From Pseudopyrenochaeta lycopersici (lineage: Eukaryota > Ascomycota > Dothideomycetes > Pleosporales > Pseudopyrenochaetaceae), in NCBI GenBank assembly GCA_003313425.1, contig NHZP01000005.1:1240001-1304000 (forward strand): DNA of 64,000 nt, given 5' to 3'. Both the position numbers and the translations under genes were made by a program. The notes below the pieces were generated by a model. The model searched no databases and was not told the DNA's origin. It saw only the letters and a list, made by a program, of their open reading frames with translations. Shown in pieces: positions 43,404 to 54,506 of this stretch (position 1 is its first letter; every line of letters starts with the position of its first letter).

Positions 43404-45786
43404 TCAGGGTTTGAAGGGTTTGAGAGCTCCGCGCCAAGTATGCAGTTTCTGCCAATCTGAAATACTGAAACTTTTGTCCTCGCCATAGTAATTTTTCATT
43501 GCAACAGCTTCTTCGAGAAGTTGATATAGAACAGCTTTATCGTCGTAAGTTCTTTCTAGAAGAACAAACAAGCAAAATTGAGGACAGACTGCCGAACAAG
43601 TTGTTGATCGAACCGTAAGCATGGAACTTCCATCGCGCGTATCTTGACCTATATCAGGAATCGTCGAATGAAGTGGCCTCTTAAAGCCTCTATCAATATA
43701 CGAAAGCCCGCCGCATATTTTGATAGAATCTACGACAATTTCACAAAGGTCTGTGTGTTCTTCAATACTCATAAGGGTTTTTGTCGCTTTTTCGGGCATT
43801 TGCACATCATCGAATGATGCCCATTCAACGCCCTGACCTTCAGCATGGGGTACTAAGGCCATACTTAGATGTCGAAGGGCAAACCACACCGAATCCCTGC
43901 CAGATATTTGTTGAGTATCCAAAATAGCTCTTCTGATATCCTTCATTTCAAAGCTTTCAAGTTCCCCACGGTCGCTTGGGTAGGCCGGCAGGAGGTGGTC
44001 GTGAACCCTCAGAATTGGCGGAAACGATTCTGTTCTCCACATCATACAGTTCATGACCCTCTTTATCTGCCATGTTGACTGATCGCAGTATGTCTGGAAG
44101 AAAAAGGTCACTCGTATAGAATTCCTTCGATCGAGATTCGCAATCGGTGTAGCATTTATCGTCCAAAGGGTCGCAAGCTCGTAGATCTGCTCTGGGAGGA
44201 TCCAAAAAGCCAACGAAGATAGAATATCAAAAATTAGATGGTCATCAGGATCTACTGATTTTATTTCAAAGCATTCCGGCTTCCAAACTTCAAAATATCG
44301 AAACTCGAACTGTACGATATTTGAGTGACGTACACTCCCGAACTTAGTCCAGGCCGGAGCGTTCCGGTGGCCAACCGCCCACCTTAGAAACGCATGAGAG
44401 CTCGCGTCGTGTAAAACTACGGTTCTTGGTTCCTCGGTTTCCTGGAATTCTGGATCAACTATTTGCACATGTGCTTGAGCAAGCCCAGTCTCAGTGGAGA
44501 CTTCATCAACTTGCATAAAATCTAGGCCCTGACTGGTAGGAGCTGGGGTTGATGCGCAGGATAGTGAAAGCGACAGACGAAACCGATCGGCAGAGACTGT
44601 CAAGTCATGAAAGCTTGGAACAGACTCGGAAAGAAGCTTTCTCATCGACGGCCGATAAATGTCTCTAGCCCATGACCATATGAAGTCCACAATCAGCAAT
44701 AGTTGGAGAATGCCATCTTGAGATTGAATTGTCCCTTGCCATAAATCGAATATCCTCTGAGAAGCCAGGTCAGCATAACTGAAAAGTCGACACTTCCGTT
44801 GAGACTTACCACTTTTCCATTCTCGTGAATGCCAGCATGTAGTCGCCATTGCTCACCTTGATTTGCGAAAAACCATACCAGACAAAATTCAAGGGAATCT
44901 TCGCAATCACATAGAGTGTTCTGAGCTTTCAGGAGCCTGCGAACCACAAATGCAGTTTGGTGTTGGATCGATCGAAAACCTGGAGCATCCTCTTCCTTCT
45001 TTGCTTCCAACACAAGGAATGGTAATAGTACTCGCTTGCCAATGACTGGGAAGTAGGAATCAATTCTCGGCATCTCGAATGGGGCCTGTAGTCCGATTAT
45101 GCGATCAGGCTTCATGGAGACGGTTCCTCTTTGGAAACTGTCACCGAACGCGTGACCAATGTGTTCTTCTCTTACGTCATTGAACATGGTGCCATTTTCA
45201 TCATCACTTTTTGATTAGCATAGCACTTGAACGGTGAAAAGGACTATTACTTAATATGAGCCTTCGACAGCGCCTTTCTATTGTTGCAACAGCATACTTT
45301 CCGTCCCTGTCGTTTCTCCTCCAACATAGCCTGGCTTTCTTCATTTAAGAAGTCGGCCTCATATTCTGATAGCCACAGCTCGTTGTTACAATTCTCAATT
45401 GTTTATCTGGTCAGTACAAATGTGTTTGCAGAGTTGACAATGGTTAATACCCACCATAAAACAAGCCGTTTAAATCTCTCCAGGATGGATTCATCAAGAT
45501 CTCGCCAAGTAGCTTCGTTCGTTTTCTCATCTTCAAGTAGAATATACGTTTTTCTTCTGATATCACTGATGTGCTGTTTGAAGTTCTCTCTTCTTTCCCA
45601 GGGGATCCGTTGATCAACCTTATACTGGTCGTAGCGGACCATTTCGATTTCGCGAATGACCTGAAAGTGATACCTGTGTCTCTCCGGCCACTCTCTGGGT
45701 GGTACCGGGCCTTCCAAACGAATGCCATAGTCGATACACAACTGTCATAGCTCCGCCTTCGAAGGCTTCACCTTTTTTGGTGGCAT
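43404..45786 (-). CDS. Fungal orphan with PD-(D/E)XK-like motif; in-frame TGA at codon 14
   Basis: Model: exons 45786-45451, 45393-45251, 45206-44810 and 44756-43404 (introns 57, 44 and 53 nt), 742 codons, frame kept throughout. The reading starts MPPKKVKPSKAEL, then TGA (45747-45745), then QLCIDYGIRLEGP. A Trp codon (TGG) would fit there, so this is either a nonsense mutation, a sequence error, or the true start is elsewhere. Residues 20-165 are helical (NEATWRDLDESILERF) and end in KVCCCNN. The central part has FLVLEAKKEE followed by QTAFVVRRLLKAQ, the shape of a PD-(D/E)XK nuclease-like core. The next exon begins RIFDLWQGTIQSQDGILQLL. The last 400 residues are unrecognised. Possible nuclease-like or NLR/HET-associated orphan; function unknown. 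Confidence 0.55.
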
Positions 45787-46283
45787 TTTGGAGTCTTTTG
45801 TGTAGTATGCATCCACTACCTCACAGGATGCCACAGGCGCTGTATTTATGAGAAATTCTGAAGATCAATTCTTAAGCAGCAGAGGATTCGTTTGATTAGG
45901 CGAGCGGCAAGCTGTGCTTGAGCATCTGCCTAGCGCTGGCAGCTGAGGCGTGGGTACAAGGATTGGTTATTCATCAAGAGAGGAAGGTGGAAAGCGGGGG
46001 CCGCGCTACAACATGGCTATCCAAATATAAATTATAGTTGTTTCACTTGCCTTGGCGCTACCTAGCCGCGTGCACATGAAGCATGGCCAGAAACTCCTCT
46101 TAAACGCGGAGAAGCCGAAAACGAATGTGCTATCAATAGTATACTCATCATTGACGGAATATGAAGCGCCTCACAGAAGCTTAGTTGGGAGCGAGTAGTG
46201 CTCCTCTGCAAAGTTTGAAATACAATTATATAGTGCAAAAGCCAGAACACAATGAACTAATTCAGACTTCATCTTAATGTGCT
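45787..46283. other. Intergenic region between two orphan genes
   Basis: 497 bp between two co-directional minus-strand genes; likely promoter of the PD-(D/E)XK-like orphan. No other feature seen. Confidence 0.4.
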
Positions 46284-47987
46284 TCAAACCAGAACTAAAG
46301 CCTTGATAATGTTTTTTGGTCTCCCGCACACCCCCTCCATATTCCCAAAACAGTGATATCTAACCAATGCCTTTTTCCTTGGGTAAACCCGGAGACCTGG
46401 AGAAAGAGGCAGCCTGACCGAATGTGCCAGGATCTTAGATTCTGGGCGCTCCGTCTCCATTTCATTTGTATCAATCGATGAACCAGAAGATGGCCAAATA
46501 GATTCGTAGTCTTCATTGGCAATGAGTGATAGTGACCGAATTTGTATTGCCAGTCCAAAGACGACTTCTAGTCGGAGTTTCAGGGTTTCAATTGTTTTGC
46601 GTTGCAATCGTTTGTCAAGGAGAGGTTGAAGCGCATCAAACAGGCGCCCCACATGCTCAGAAGTCATTTGAGGAACGGTCACCTCTCTAAAACTTTCCTC
46701 TTCGATCATGGATTGGTGAACAGCAGTATCAAAATCACACAGCCTTTCGTAACCACCTGCAAACAGTCAGCACCCACAAATATGAGCCAAATATTTCGTT
46801 CATACGTTCACAGAGTAGCAATGTGATCACGATATTTTTGTAGAATCGGTGTATTCGTCATGATGTTGGGAAGATAATCGGTCTGGAAGACCCAACGGTG
46901 AACTGCCGCTCCTGTGAGCGATTGAATTAGCTCACGGAGACTTAATTCTGGCATAGGATCCGAGAGTTCCCCAGATTTACAATGGGCACCTTCGAAGACT
47001 GTACGTAGCAGGACGCCTACGTCAGTAGACTGACTGTACAAGGATCCGATAGATGGCTTGTCAGTACCATAGGTACCAGTGGTGACCCGGATGGAGGCAA
47101 GTTCTTCTTTCATGGACTTGAAATAAGAGAGAAGTTGATGAGACATCTGCTCCTTACTGTGACCATTGCCGATGCAGAGATAACTCTTCAAGTCTTCCTG
47201 ATCTTCTAGACGTTTCCTCAAACCTATAATTTGTCTTGTTTTAATACGTAACTCCTCCACCATCTCCTCAGGCGCTCCTTGAGACTGGGAAAATACGCTC
47301 CTTAGCTATCTTTCTGATTTCTTCGCGTTTTTGCATTCACGTTCAGCTACTTCGCAACGACGCTTATAGCGTGCAAGCTCTGAGATCATCTTTATATTGG
47401 GGTTGGTGGGTTTGGCGGGGAAATCAGAGCTCTTGATTACTCCAGAGTCGTTTAGAATGATAGTGGGATCTTTGTTGGGCACAGGGATAAGATATGGTGG
47501 TGTCCGCAGTTGAGTCAGTCCTTTGTCTGACAATGAGCAAGGAGTAGGTGTATTTCTTTTTGATGAGGAACTTAACGGCGAGTTATATGGGGTCTCATCG
47601 ATCTCAACGCTCGAGATGATACTTGCAGGCTGCGCTGTTCGGCTTCTAGATGCTGGCATAACTCCGTGTCTAGCCTAGTCTCTCAAGTTAGCAGTAAGTT
47701 TGTGTGGGTGCAGATTTACGCCATACCTTAAGTGGAGATTTATTCTTGAGAGATTCATCGCATCTTGAAGAAGCTGGTTTACGTTTGGAGACTTTAGATT
47801 TTGCTGGGGATCGTGGAGCTGTAGAAGCGTGTCTGGGCTTTCCCCTGCCCGTTGTGGATGGAGCCGGAGGGATAGATTGCGACCGTCGACTTAGCGGGGC
47901 GTGCCATGCCTTGTGCAATTGAATCCTCTTTAGCTCTTCTAGAACAAGTTTCTTCGTGGCTGAATCGAGATTCGGTAATTCATTCAT
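46284..47987 (-). CDS. Fungal orphan coiled-coil protein
   Basis: Model: exons 47987-47727, 47674-47351, 47284-46831 and 46756-46284 (introns 52, 66 and 74 nt) give 503 aa. The start MNELPNLDSATKKLVLEELK opens a short helical motif. Residues 30-150 are basic, Ser/Pro-rich (KSKVSKRKPASS) and likely nuclear. RTPPYLIPVPNKDP and a coiled coil (MISELARYKRRCE...EELRIKTRQIIGLRKRLEDQ) follow. The C-terminal half is helical (LQPLLDKRLQRKTIETLKLR). The second intron is the weakest: without it the frame runs on with one TAG (at about 47303). No known domain. It lies 0.5 kb upstream of the PD-(D/E)XK-like orphan on the same strand. Confidence 0.55.
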
Positions 47988-49007
47988 TCTAAACAGTATT
48001 GGGAGGTTCACTATGAGTTGGCGATGATTGTAGAGGGCCGAAGTATTTGGTTTGAGGCGCGATGGCCCTTGAAGGATGATTTGAAACCCGGGCAAAAACA
48101 GCGAGTCCTCGCGATGGAACTCGTTGGTATGGCATCAGCATTCCGGCCTGGCACTGCATAGAACAGCGACGGCACCAGCGGAAATGTTTGAATGGAAAAT
48201 GTTTCAATAGGACTGCGAATATTGCAGAGAAAAGACTAAGTTTGCCTCACTTAGTGGGGACGCCACTTAGTTGTGATACTAGAGAATAAAATAATGACAG
48301 AGGTCAGAACCTATCTAGATTACAACAAACTCTTGCGTTTCTGCAGGTATTGCCCATTGTAAGTCATCCAGTCGTCGCACACAAGATTAGGCGCCGAGCA
48401 GGATTACTGAATTCTTCGTCATTCTGGAAAAGATCGCTACTAGCTTTCTATGAATCAAAGCCGCCGTCAGTTCGAACAAGTCGAACCGAGTATGAGGATG
48501 ACAAGTATAACTCATCTCTAATTCACGAACAAGGCCTGGTGTTCTCGATAAACTTGCTACAGGCTGACCGATGATGAGTTGTTAGTCTTGCAAGTCTTTA
48601 ATGTAAGCAGTAATGCAGTCGAAATGTTAGACTATTGGAAGAGTTCCAACAAGTTTCAGACCTTATACTGATGATGAATCGAATTTGAGCAACATATGGT
48701 ACAGAAAGTACTTTGTGGTCTTCCGATCTTCAGGTCACTTCTCAGTATGCTTCTCGACAACCTCAAGTGCCTCTCCGTTTATGATCAATTGAAATACCGG
48801 AGAGTTTATTGTGTTATGAAAAGAAGACCAAATGCGTCATACATTAAGCTCGATTCCATGCATTGTTGCTGCTTCTAGATCTGTAGCCATTTTTGTGCCT
48901 TGTTCATATCTAAACTCCAAATATCCTACAGTAATGCACCAAAAGACGTCCGTAGGTTTGTGCCGAGAATTCTATCGAAATCAAACACTTGAAATCGCTT
49001 TGGAAAG
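47988..49007. other. Intergenic region
   Basis: 1.0 kb between the orphan gene start and the nucleoporin 3' end. Short ORFs only; AT-rich right half. Nothing recognised. Confidence 0.4.
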
Positions 49008-51040
49008 CTAAAGTAGTGTAAACGGTACGATCCCTAGATTTGTATCAGCGAAGTCAGTGTACGCTCATAGGTGCTTTGCACACAAATAACTTACACTCGC
49101 ATTTTGGTGGCACAAGCGGTATGTCCTCGTTCTCGTTGAACCGCCCAAGCTGCCCTACACGCCTATAGATCTCCTCCAGGATTCTACCCTGTTCGCCTTC
49201 GTATTCCTCAGGCTTGCCTTCCTTGAATCGGTCTTTTGGATCAATTGACCCATCCCGAGGCGCCGGAGCGGACTGGGCTTGGGGTGTAGACGTCGAGCCC
49301 GCCTGTTGCTGCTGGGATTGTGGCTGTGAGATGGGAGAAACAGCTTGCCCTTGCACACCAAACCCTGAAGGGGTCGTTGTTGTACCTTGAGCTGAGGTCT
49401 GGGATTTAAGGAATGGATTCGCTGCTTGTGCAGAAGTGTTTTGGGTTTGAATTCCGAGTGGCGATGCACTAGATGCTGGCGCACTCGGTTGGCCGAACAC
49501 CGACGATTGCGTCGAAGTCGTGCCACCAAAGGGTGTAGTTTGGGTGGCTGGTTGCTGACTTTGTCCCTGTGCAAAGGGATTTGGCTTCTGATTCTGCTGT
49601 GCTTGTTGTCCAAATGGCGAAGCTTGAGCTCCTTGCTGTGCCTGTTGTCCAAATGGAGATGAATTTGACTGTGCTTGTTGTGCAAATGGAGACGATTTTG
49701 ATTGTGCTTGTTGGCCAAAAGGGGAGACACTCGATTGTGCTTGCTGGCTGAATGGCGAGGCATTGGCACCAGGCTGCGATGGCTGGCCAAAGCTACTTTG
49801 TCCGAAACCCGGATTGCTGAAGGGACTAGGCTTTTGCCCTAAAGCATTGGCTTGACCAAAAGCAGGTGTTGTACCAGGGGCTGAAGGTTGTCCGAATGCC
49901 GACCCTTGACCCAAGCTGCTAGTCTGCCCAAACCCGCTTCCGGAGCCTGGCATTGATGGTTGACCGAATCCAGAGGCACCAAAAGCAGGCTTTCCTAATG
50001 CTCCAGCCCCTCCCAGAGCTGATGGCTGGCCAAAAGGTGACGGCTTCTGGCCAAGACTCGAAGTCGAACCGAAAGGGGACGTGGTTTGGCCGGCGTTGGA
50101 TGGTTGCCCAAAAGCCGGTGTGGTCTGTGTTGGATTCGAGGGCTGTCCAAAAGCTGGTCGACCAAATCCCGGCACTGAAGGCTGTCCGAAGGCTGATGTT
50201 TGGGTTGCTGATGGTCCACTAGAAAATGCATTTGTTGGAGCTTTCAAAAACGGGTTTCCAGTTGAGCCGGACGTTCCGCTCGGTGTGCTGTTCGAAGAAT
50301 TTGATGAAACATTGCCCTTGGCAATATCAAGCCTGTTCGGATGGACATTGGCACCTTCTTCGATGTACTGAATTGCGCCATCAACGTTATCAACAATTGC
50401 CTTTACTTGCTGTTGCATCTTGTCGTTGAGTGCACTCTCTTCTTGTTGCTACGATCATGTTAAATATGCTTAAAGTCTTCACTTCTTGTACATACTGCTG
50501 TGGGCTCATTGCCAGCGGCTCGCAAAGTGTAATACCTCAAACGAAGCTCTTCTGGGCTGATTTCGACAGGTCCTTCGATGAGTTGGCGTGGAGCATCTCG
50601 TCCTGGACCATAACAAGATAGCGGATATATTGGACGCTGCCCTGTAAGGTCATTCTTCATATCTGCCTTGTCTAGGTTGTAAGGCAAAGTCTTCGGATCA
50701 CGGTTGGCTACAGAAAGTCAGTACCATTAAGGATGCAAGTAGAGATACAATATCTCATGCAGGAAATATGAAATTTGAGGTTAAGACGGGTACATACCCC
50801 CAAATGCTCCGCCTGACGACTGATTGGGGCGGTAACGGTCCCCACTGAATGCGCCGAAGCGGTTGTTGGAGGCGCCTCCTCCAAAGCCGCCACCGCCAGA
50901 TTGATTTGCGTCTCGTTGACTGCCTGGGTGTTCATTCCTGCAGTTTTCTGTGATGCATGAGATACTTGTCACAGGATGGGTCGGGGTCGCTTACCTCCGA
51001 ATTTGCAGGTGCCTCGCTGATAGAACTGGCATATAGCCAT
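49008..51040 (-). CDS. NUP42: CCCH zinc-finger FG nucleoporin Nup42/Amo1
   Basis: Five exons (51040-50995, 50947-50798, 50707-50496, 50448-49095, 49033-49008; introns 47, 90, 47 and 61 nt) give 595 aa. The CCCH finger is made by splicing exon 1 to exon 2: C4-C12-C18-H22 in AICQFYQRGTCKFGENCRNEH. A Gly/Asn-rich spacer follows, then a conserved block (IYPLSCYGPGRDAPRQLIEG, EELRLRYYTLRAAGN). Residues about 200-480 carry some 25 FG dipeptides in GFGQPS/SPFGQQAQ repeats, the hydrogel-forming part of a nucleoporin. The C-terminal region (GRILEEIYRRVGQLGRFNEN) should bind the mRNA-export helicase Dbp5/Gle1 side. The last exon of 26 nt adds WIVPFTLL; the open frame without this splice ends in an unrelated tail. 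Confidence 0.85.
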
Positions 51041-51821
51041 ATCGTCACGAGATTTCAAAGAGTCCTGTGCAAATCTGCGGTTTAGGGCTTGAACGAGACT
51101 GGTGAAGTATCAGCAAAGCTGCAAAGTGATTGTTGTGTTGAGAGAGGCTGAACAAAAGTCGAAAAGGCAGGTCTCAATGAAGGGAAAGTTGAAGCGAACG
51201 CGACGCGCTAACCAATCAACGTGAACAAAGCGCCTTCGAGGCGATTAGAACAGCAGTGAATGGAGTTGTGTACATCGCATTGCTTATACGTTACCTCTGC
51301 CTATTAAAGCTCTGCCCCGAGCTGTCCGGCAAGCCAGCTGGTTGAGCCCACCTCGAGTGTTGCATGGTGAATACTGCCCAAGGGCTCGAGCTAATTGGTC
51401 CGTGTAGACGATATGAAAGTACGATGTGAAAGACGTGAGCATTGAAATCTAGAACCTACTGTTACGCGACAATATTTTTGAGCTTTTAGCTCCTCGACGA
51501 CTATGGTATTCTGGTGTTTGTCTAGGTGTTGAAGTTCACGTTCTGGCAGTAGTCGTCGAGGAAAGACCAACTTGAACTAGGCCGAGTCTGGAGCTAGCGT
51601 TGTATCTGAACAAGTGGACTTTGCGCACGCGTGGGCCGAGTGTTTGCTGCTCATCGCTCGCCGATGCATCTTGCGCTATGCACGAGTCAGAGTTTGATAT
51701 CCTACTGCTCCCTTCACATTCTACTCTCAAGAGAGCGCCCGTCAAGAGGTCTTGAGCTTGACTACTTTCTACATCATCCAAAACACATCTCCGAACGCCC
51801 TCGCTTGACATGATAGTGTAG
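51041..51821. promoter_or_regulatory. Divergent region between NUP42 and a small membrane protein
   Basis: 781 bp. CCAAT at 51212-51216, about 172 bp from the NUP42 ATG. A 173-codon minus-strand frame (51536-52057) is antisense to the small membrane protein and is not supported. Confidence 0.4.
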
Positions 51822-52076
51822 ATGCGGGCATTCTCTATTCTAACTATTGGAATCTTCATAGCGGGATACTCGACTGCCCGCTGGGACCTTGTCACTCGCC
51901 TGTACGAGCTTGCCATATTTGCCTGGGACCACGGAGTAGTGACAAGAGCTGCCAAGGGTTTCGCGGTCCTGTCTGTCTTCTTCCTCATCCTTATTCTGCC
52001 CATTGTGCGCATTGCAGCGCAGGAGACAGATCTGGTCAGTAGATGCCTGATAAACACGCTCGCGCATGGGAGTTGA
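51822..52076 (+). CDS. Small two-helix membrane protein
   Basis: 84 aa as an unspliced ORF. It begins with a hydrophobic segment (AFSILTIGIFIAGYSTARW) and has a second TM helix (GFAVLSVFFLILILPIVRIA) after a conserved-looking amphipathic linker (LVTRLYELAIFAWDHGVV). Probably an ER or mitochondrial membrane micro-protein; family not named. A GT donor at 52035 (GTCAGT) and acceptor ending at 52102 would replace the last 13 residues by 22 others and end at 52171, giving 93 aa and stopping one base before the GPI1 ATG. Which form is made cannot be decided from sequence. Confidence 0.6.
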   Translation: MRAFSILTIGIFIAGYSTARWDLVTRLYELAIFAWDHGVVTRAAKGFAVLSVFFLILILPIVRIAAQETDLVSRCLINTLAHGS

Positions 52077-52172
52077 CTCGGAACAGCACCCCCGGCTTGC
52101 AGGCGGCGGCATATCTGCGCGCGAGCAGCTCAAACGTCGCGGCTCGTTCTAGCGGGGTAGCAGGATGTTGAC

Positions 52173-54506
52173 ATGGTTACAAACAATGGGTTGATGCGCA
52201 TATTTTGGCCATCTGAAGCTCCGAAAGGCCCGGCGCCAGGTGTTCTTGTGGGGTTCAGGAATTCCGAATTGGACGTCTGCGTAGTTGCTGTACTCCAGGA
52301 CGTGGAGGTGTGTCCAGCATGCGCAGTATAGAGAGCCTGACTGATGCCTATAGCTGCGACATGTCGAGGATGCGCTGATTGTAGGGACCCTCCTACGAAA
52401 CAGCCCCCATGATATCCAGGAATTGCTCCAGCGATGCGGGCACACCTCCCTCAGCGTTCTTGGCTCCGTCAATCCAAAAACACCGCCCGACCACTTCGAC
52501 ACGAATCTCCTTACCGTCTACACCGAACCTTCAGTCCGCTTCCCGCGCCTGTATTGCCCCGTTGACACACTCATTACCGCACAAGTCATTATATACAAGC
52601 GACCACATCCAACGCGAATGCAGTATCTCTCCCTGAAACCCATCTCACTTGCTCTGGGGGACAAGACAACGGTCACAGAATGGGATGCTGCATTTGCAGA
52701 GCTCGAGGAGGCGGAGGCAAAGGAGCGGAAGAGAAAAGAGAAGCTGGTTCAAAAGTTGAAGCTTCACAAGGTGACCTTGCGTCCGCCCACGCAGAAAGAG
52801 GCTGTCTTGCCAGTCCTGATTGAGCAAGTGAACTGTTCCTACGAATTGAACGATCTGCTACAGAAAAACATTGGATTGATTGGCAGGCGCATGAAGCGAG
52901 CGTTGAGCGTGAGTGAACGAGTCGTGGAATCCGCGAATGATCTTTGGGACTACATATACATTGCACTACACTACATTCTCAGAGTCTGGCTCTGGCCCAT
53001 CCTCGCGCAGATACTCGTTTTTGGCATGATTACACATCGTATCATGGGAGAGGCAGCGTTGCTGATACTCCACTGGCAGCCAGGCTCATCTGACTCCTCC
53101 CCTGCCTTGAAGGACATATCAGCCACGGCTCAACAGATCGATATTCGACTGCAACAGTCTTGCTACTGGCCTATTCAATACATGACCCTGCGCAAAAGAA
53201 AAGAGAACTGGAAAAGCATCACCAATAGTCATCCTGAATACATTCGGTTTTACAACAGTCTGTGGCTGGTTGCGAACGATGTCATCATGGGCATTGCGGT
53301 AGGCTCGTTCATCATCGATAACGCTTCTTTCGTAGCAGCTCAAGTCGAGACTATCTTCAGCGCCTGGTCGGTTGACGGACTCAGGCGCATGATTTCATGG
53401 CTGAAGGGATGGCCGGGAGGATTGAAGCTAAACACCGAGCTGGCTGACTTCCTGGGAGATCTGTTCCTTTGGGTCATCGACTACTGGGCTGGTAGGTAAA
53501 GTTAATTCAGAGATTGTGATTGTTACGACTGACTATCTCAGGTTGCATATCTCTCCTCCGACCGCATCTGCCAGTCCTGATCCAATTGATTGGCTTCTCG
53601 GCTTTTGCTGGAGCAACCATGCCTATATCTATATTCTCAGACCTTGTCTCGCTCCTAACACTACACATCTACTCCTTCTACGTTGCATCTGCAAGAATAT
53701 TTCATTGGCAGCTCACCATTATCATCTCCTTGTTTCACCTCTTCCGCGGTAAGAAACGCAACATACTGCGGAATCGAATTGATTCTTGCGACTACGATCT
53801 GGACCAACTGCTTCTGGGCACCATCCTTTTTACACTACAATTCTTCCTACTTCCGACGGTATTCGTCTTCTACTTGACGTTTGCCAGTGCAAGGATTGCT
53901 GTGATAAGTCTCAAGGCTGCGCTGGAGATGGGGCTGGCATGCCTCAACCACTTTCCACTGTTCGCAGTAATGTTGCGGCTGAAGGATCCTGGTCGATTGC
54001 CTGGTATGTATACTACTTCTTACAATTCGTCCTGCAGCTGATTTGTCAAGGTGGGATATGTTTCGAGCTACAGGAGGCAACTGATTTCGACTCTCGCGTC
54101 AACGGCGCATCAAACTCAGCGCCAATTGCCCACGTACTGCTAAAGGTGAGCTACATCCCCGTTTGTTCCATTTCGCTCGAATGCTCAGACTTTACAGTCC
54201 GTCCCGCTTTCGTTCCGCGCCATGTTCCAATCTTACTTCGATCTCGGCGACCGCATACGAAAACACTACTTCTCGCCGAGCGTGCTGCTGTGCCTAGCTT
54301 CAGGGCAATTTGTACCGCCCATACATCGCCGGAACCTTTACAGCTTGCAGTATAGTATGCTGCCAGCAAAGAGGGCTAGTATAAGTGAGCTGTGGAAGAA
54401 GCTCACCGAACGAGAGGAAAGCCCGAGTCAAGTGCCAGATGAGTATCCCTCATTCCCATCAAGAAGAGGCGTATGGAATGGAAACAATGGGAAACTCAAT
54501 AAATGA
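52173..54506 (+). CDS. GPI1: GPI-GlcNAc transferase complex subunit Gpi1 (PIG-Q)
   Basis: Subunit of the ER enzyme that starts GPI-anchor synthesis by adding GlcNAc to phosphatidylinositol. Five exons (52173-52307, 52354-53491, 53542-54003, 54051-54145, 54198-54506; introns 46, 50, 47 and 52 nt) give 712 aa. The N terminus has the family start MRIFWPSEAP and VLVGFRNSELDVCVVAVLQD, then DVE/LRHVEDALIVGTLLR. TM helices include IALHYILRVWLWPILAQILV and, after the conserved CISLLRPHL, LIQLIGFSAFAGATMPISIF and LLLGTILFTLQFFLLPTVFVF. The C-terminal PVPLSF-like SVPLSFRAMFQSYFDLG and the region near it match Gpi1. It lies 96 bp after the unspliced small membrane ORF. The local GPI-protein genes at the left edge are substrates of this pathway, but that is coincidental. 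Confidence 0.9.

Noticed and set aside
51536..52057. 173-codon minus-strand frame
   Set aside because: Antisense to the small membrane protein, whose TM layout is convincing.
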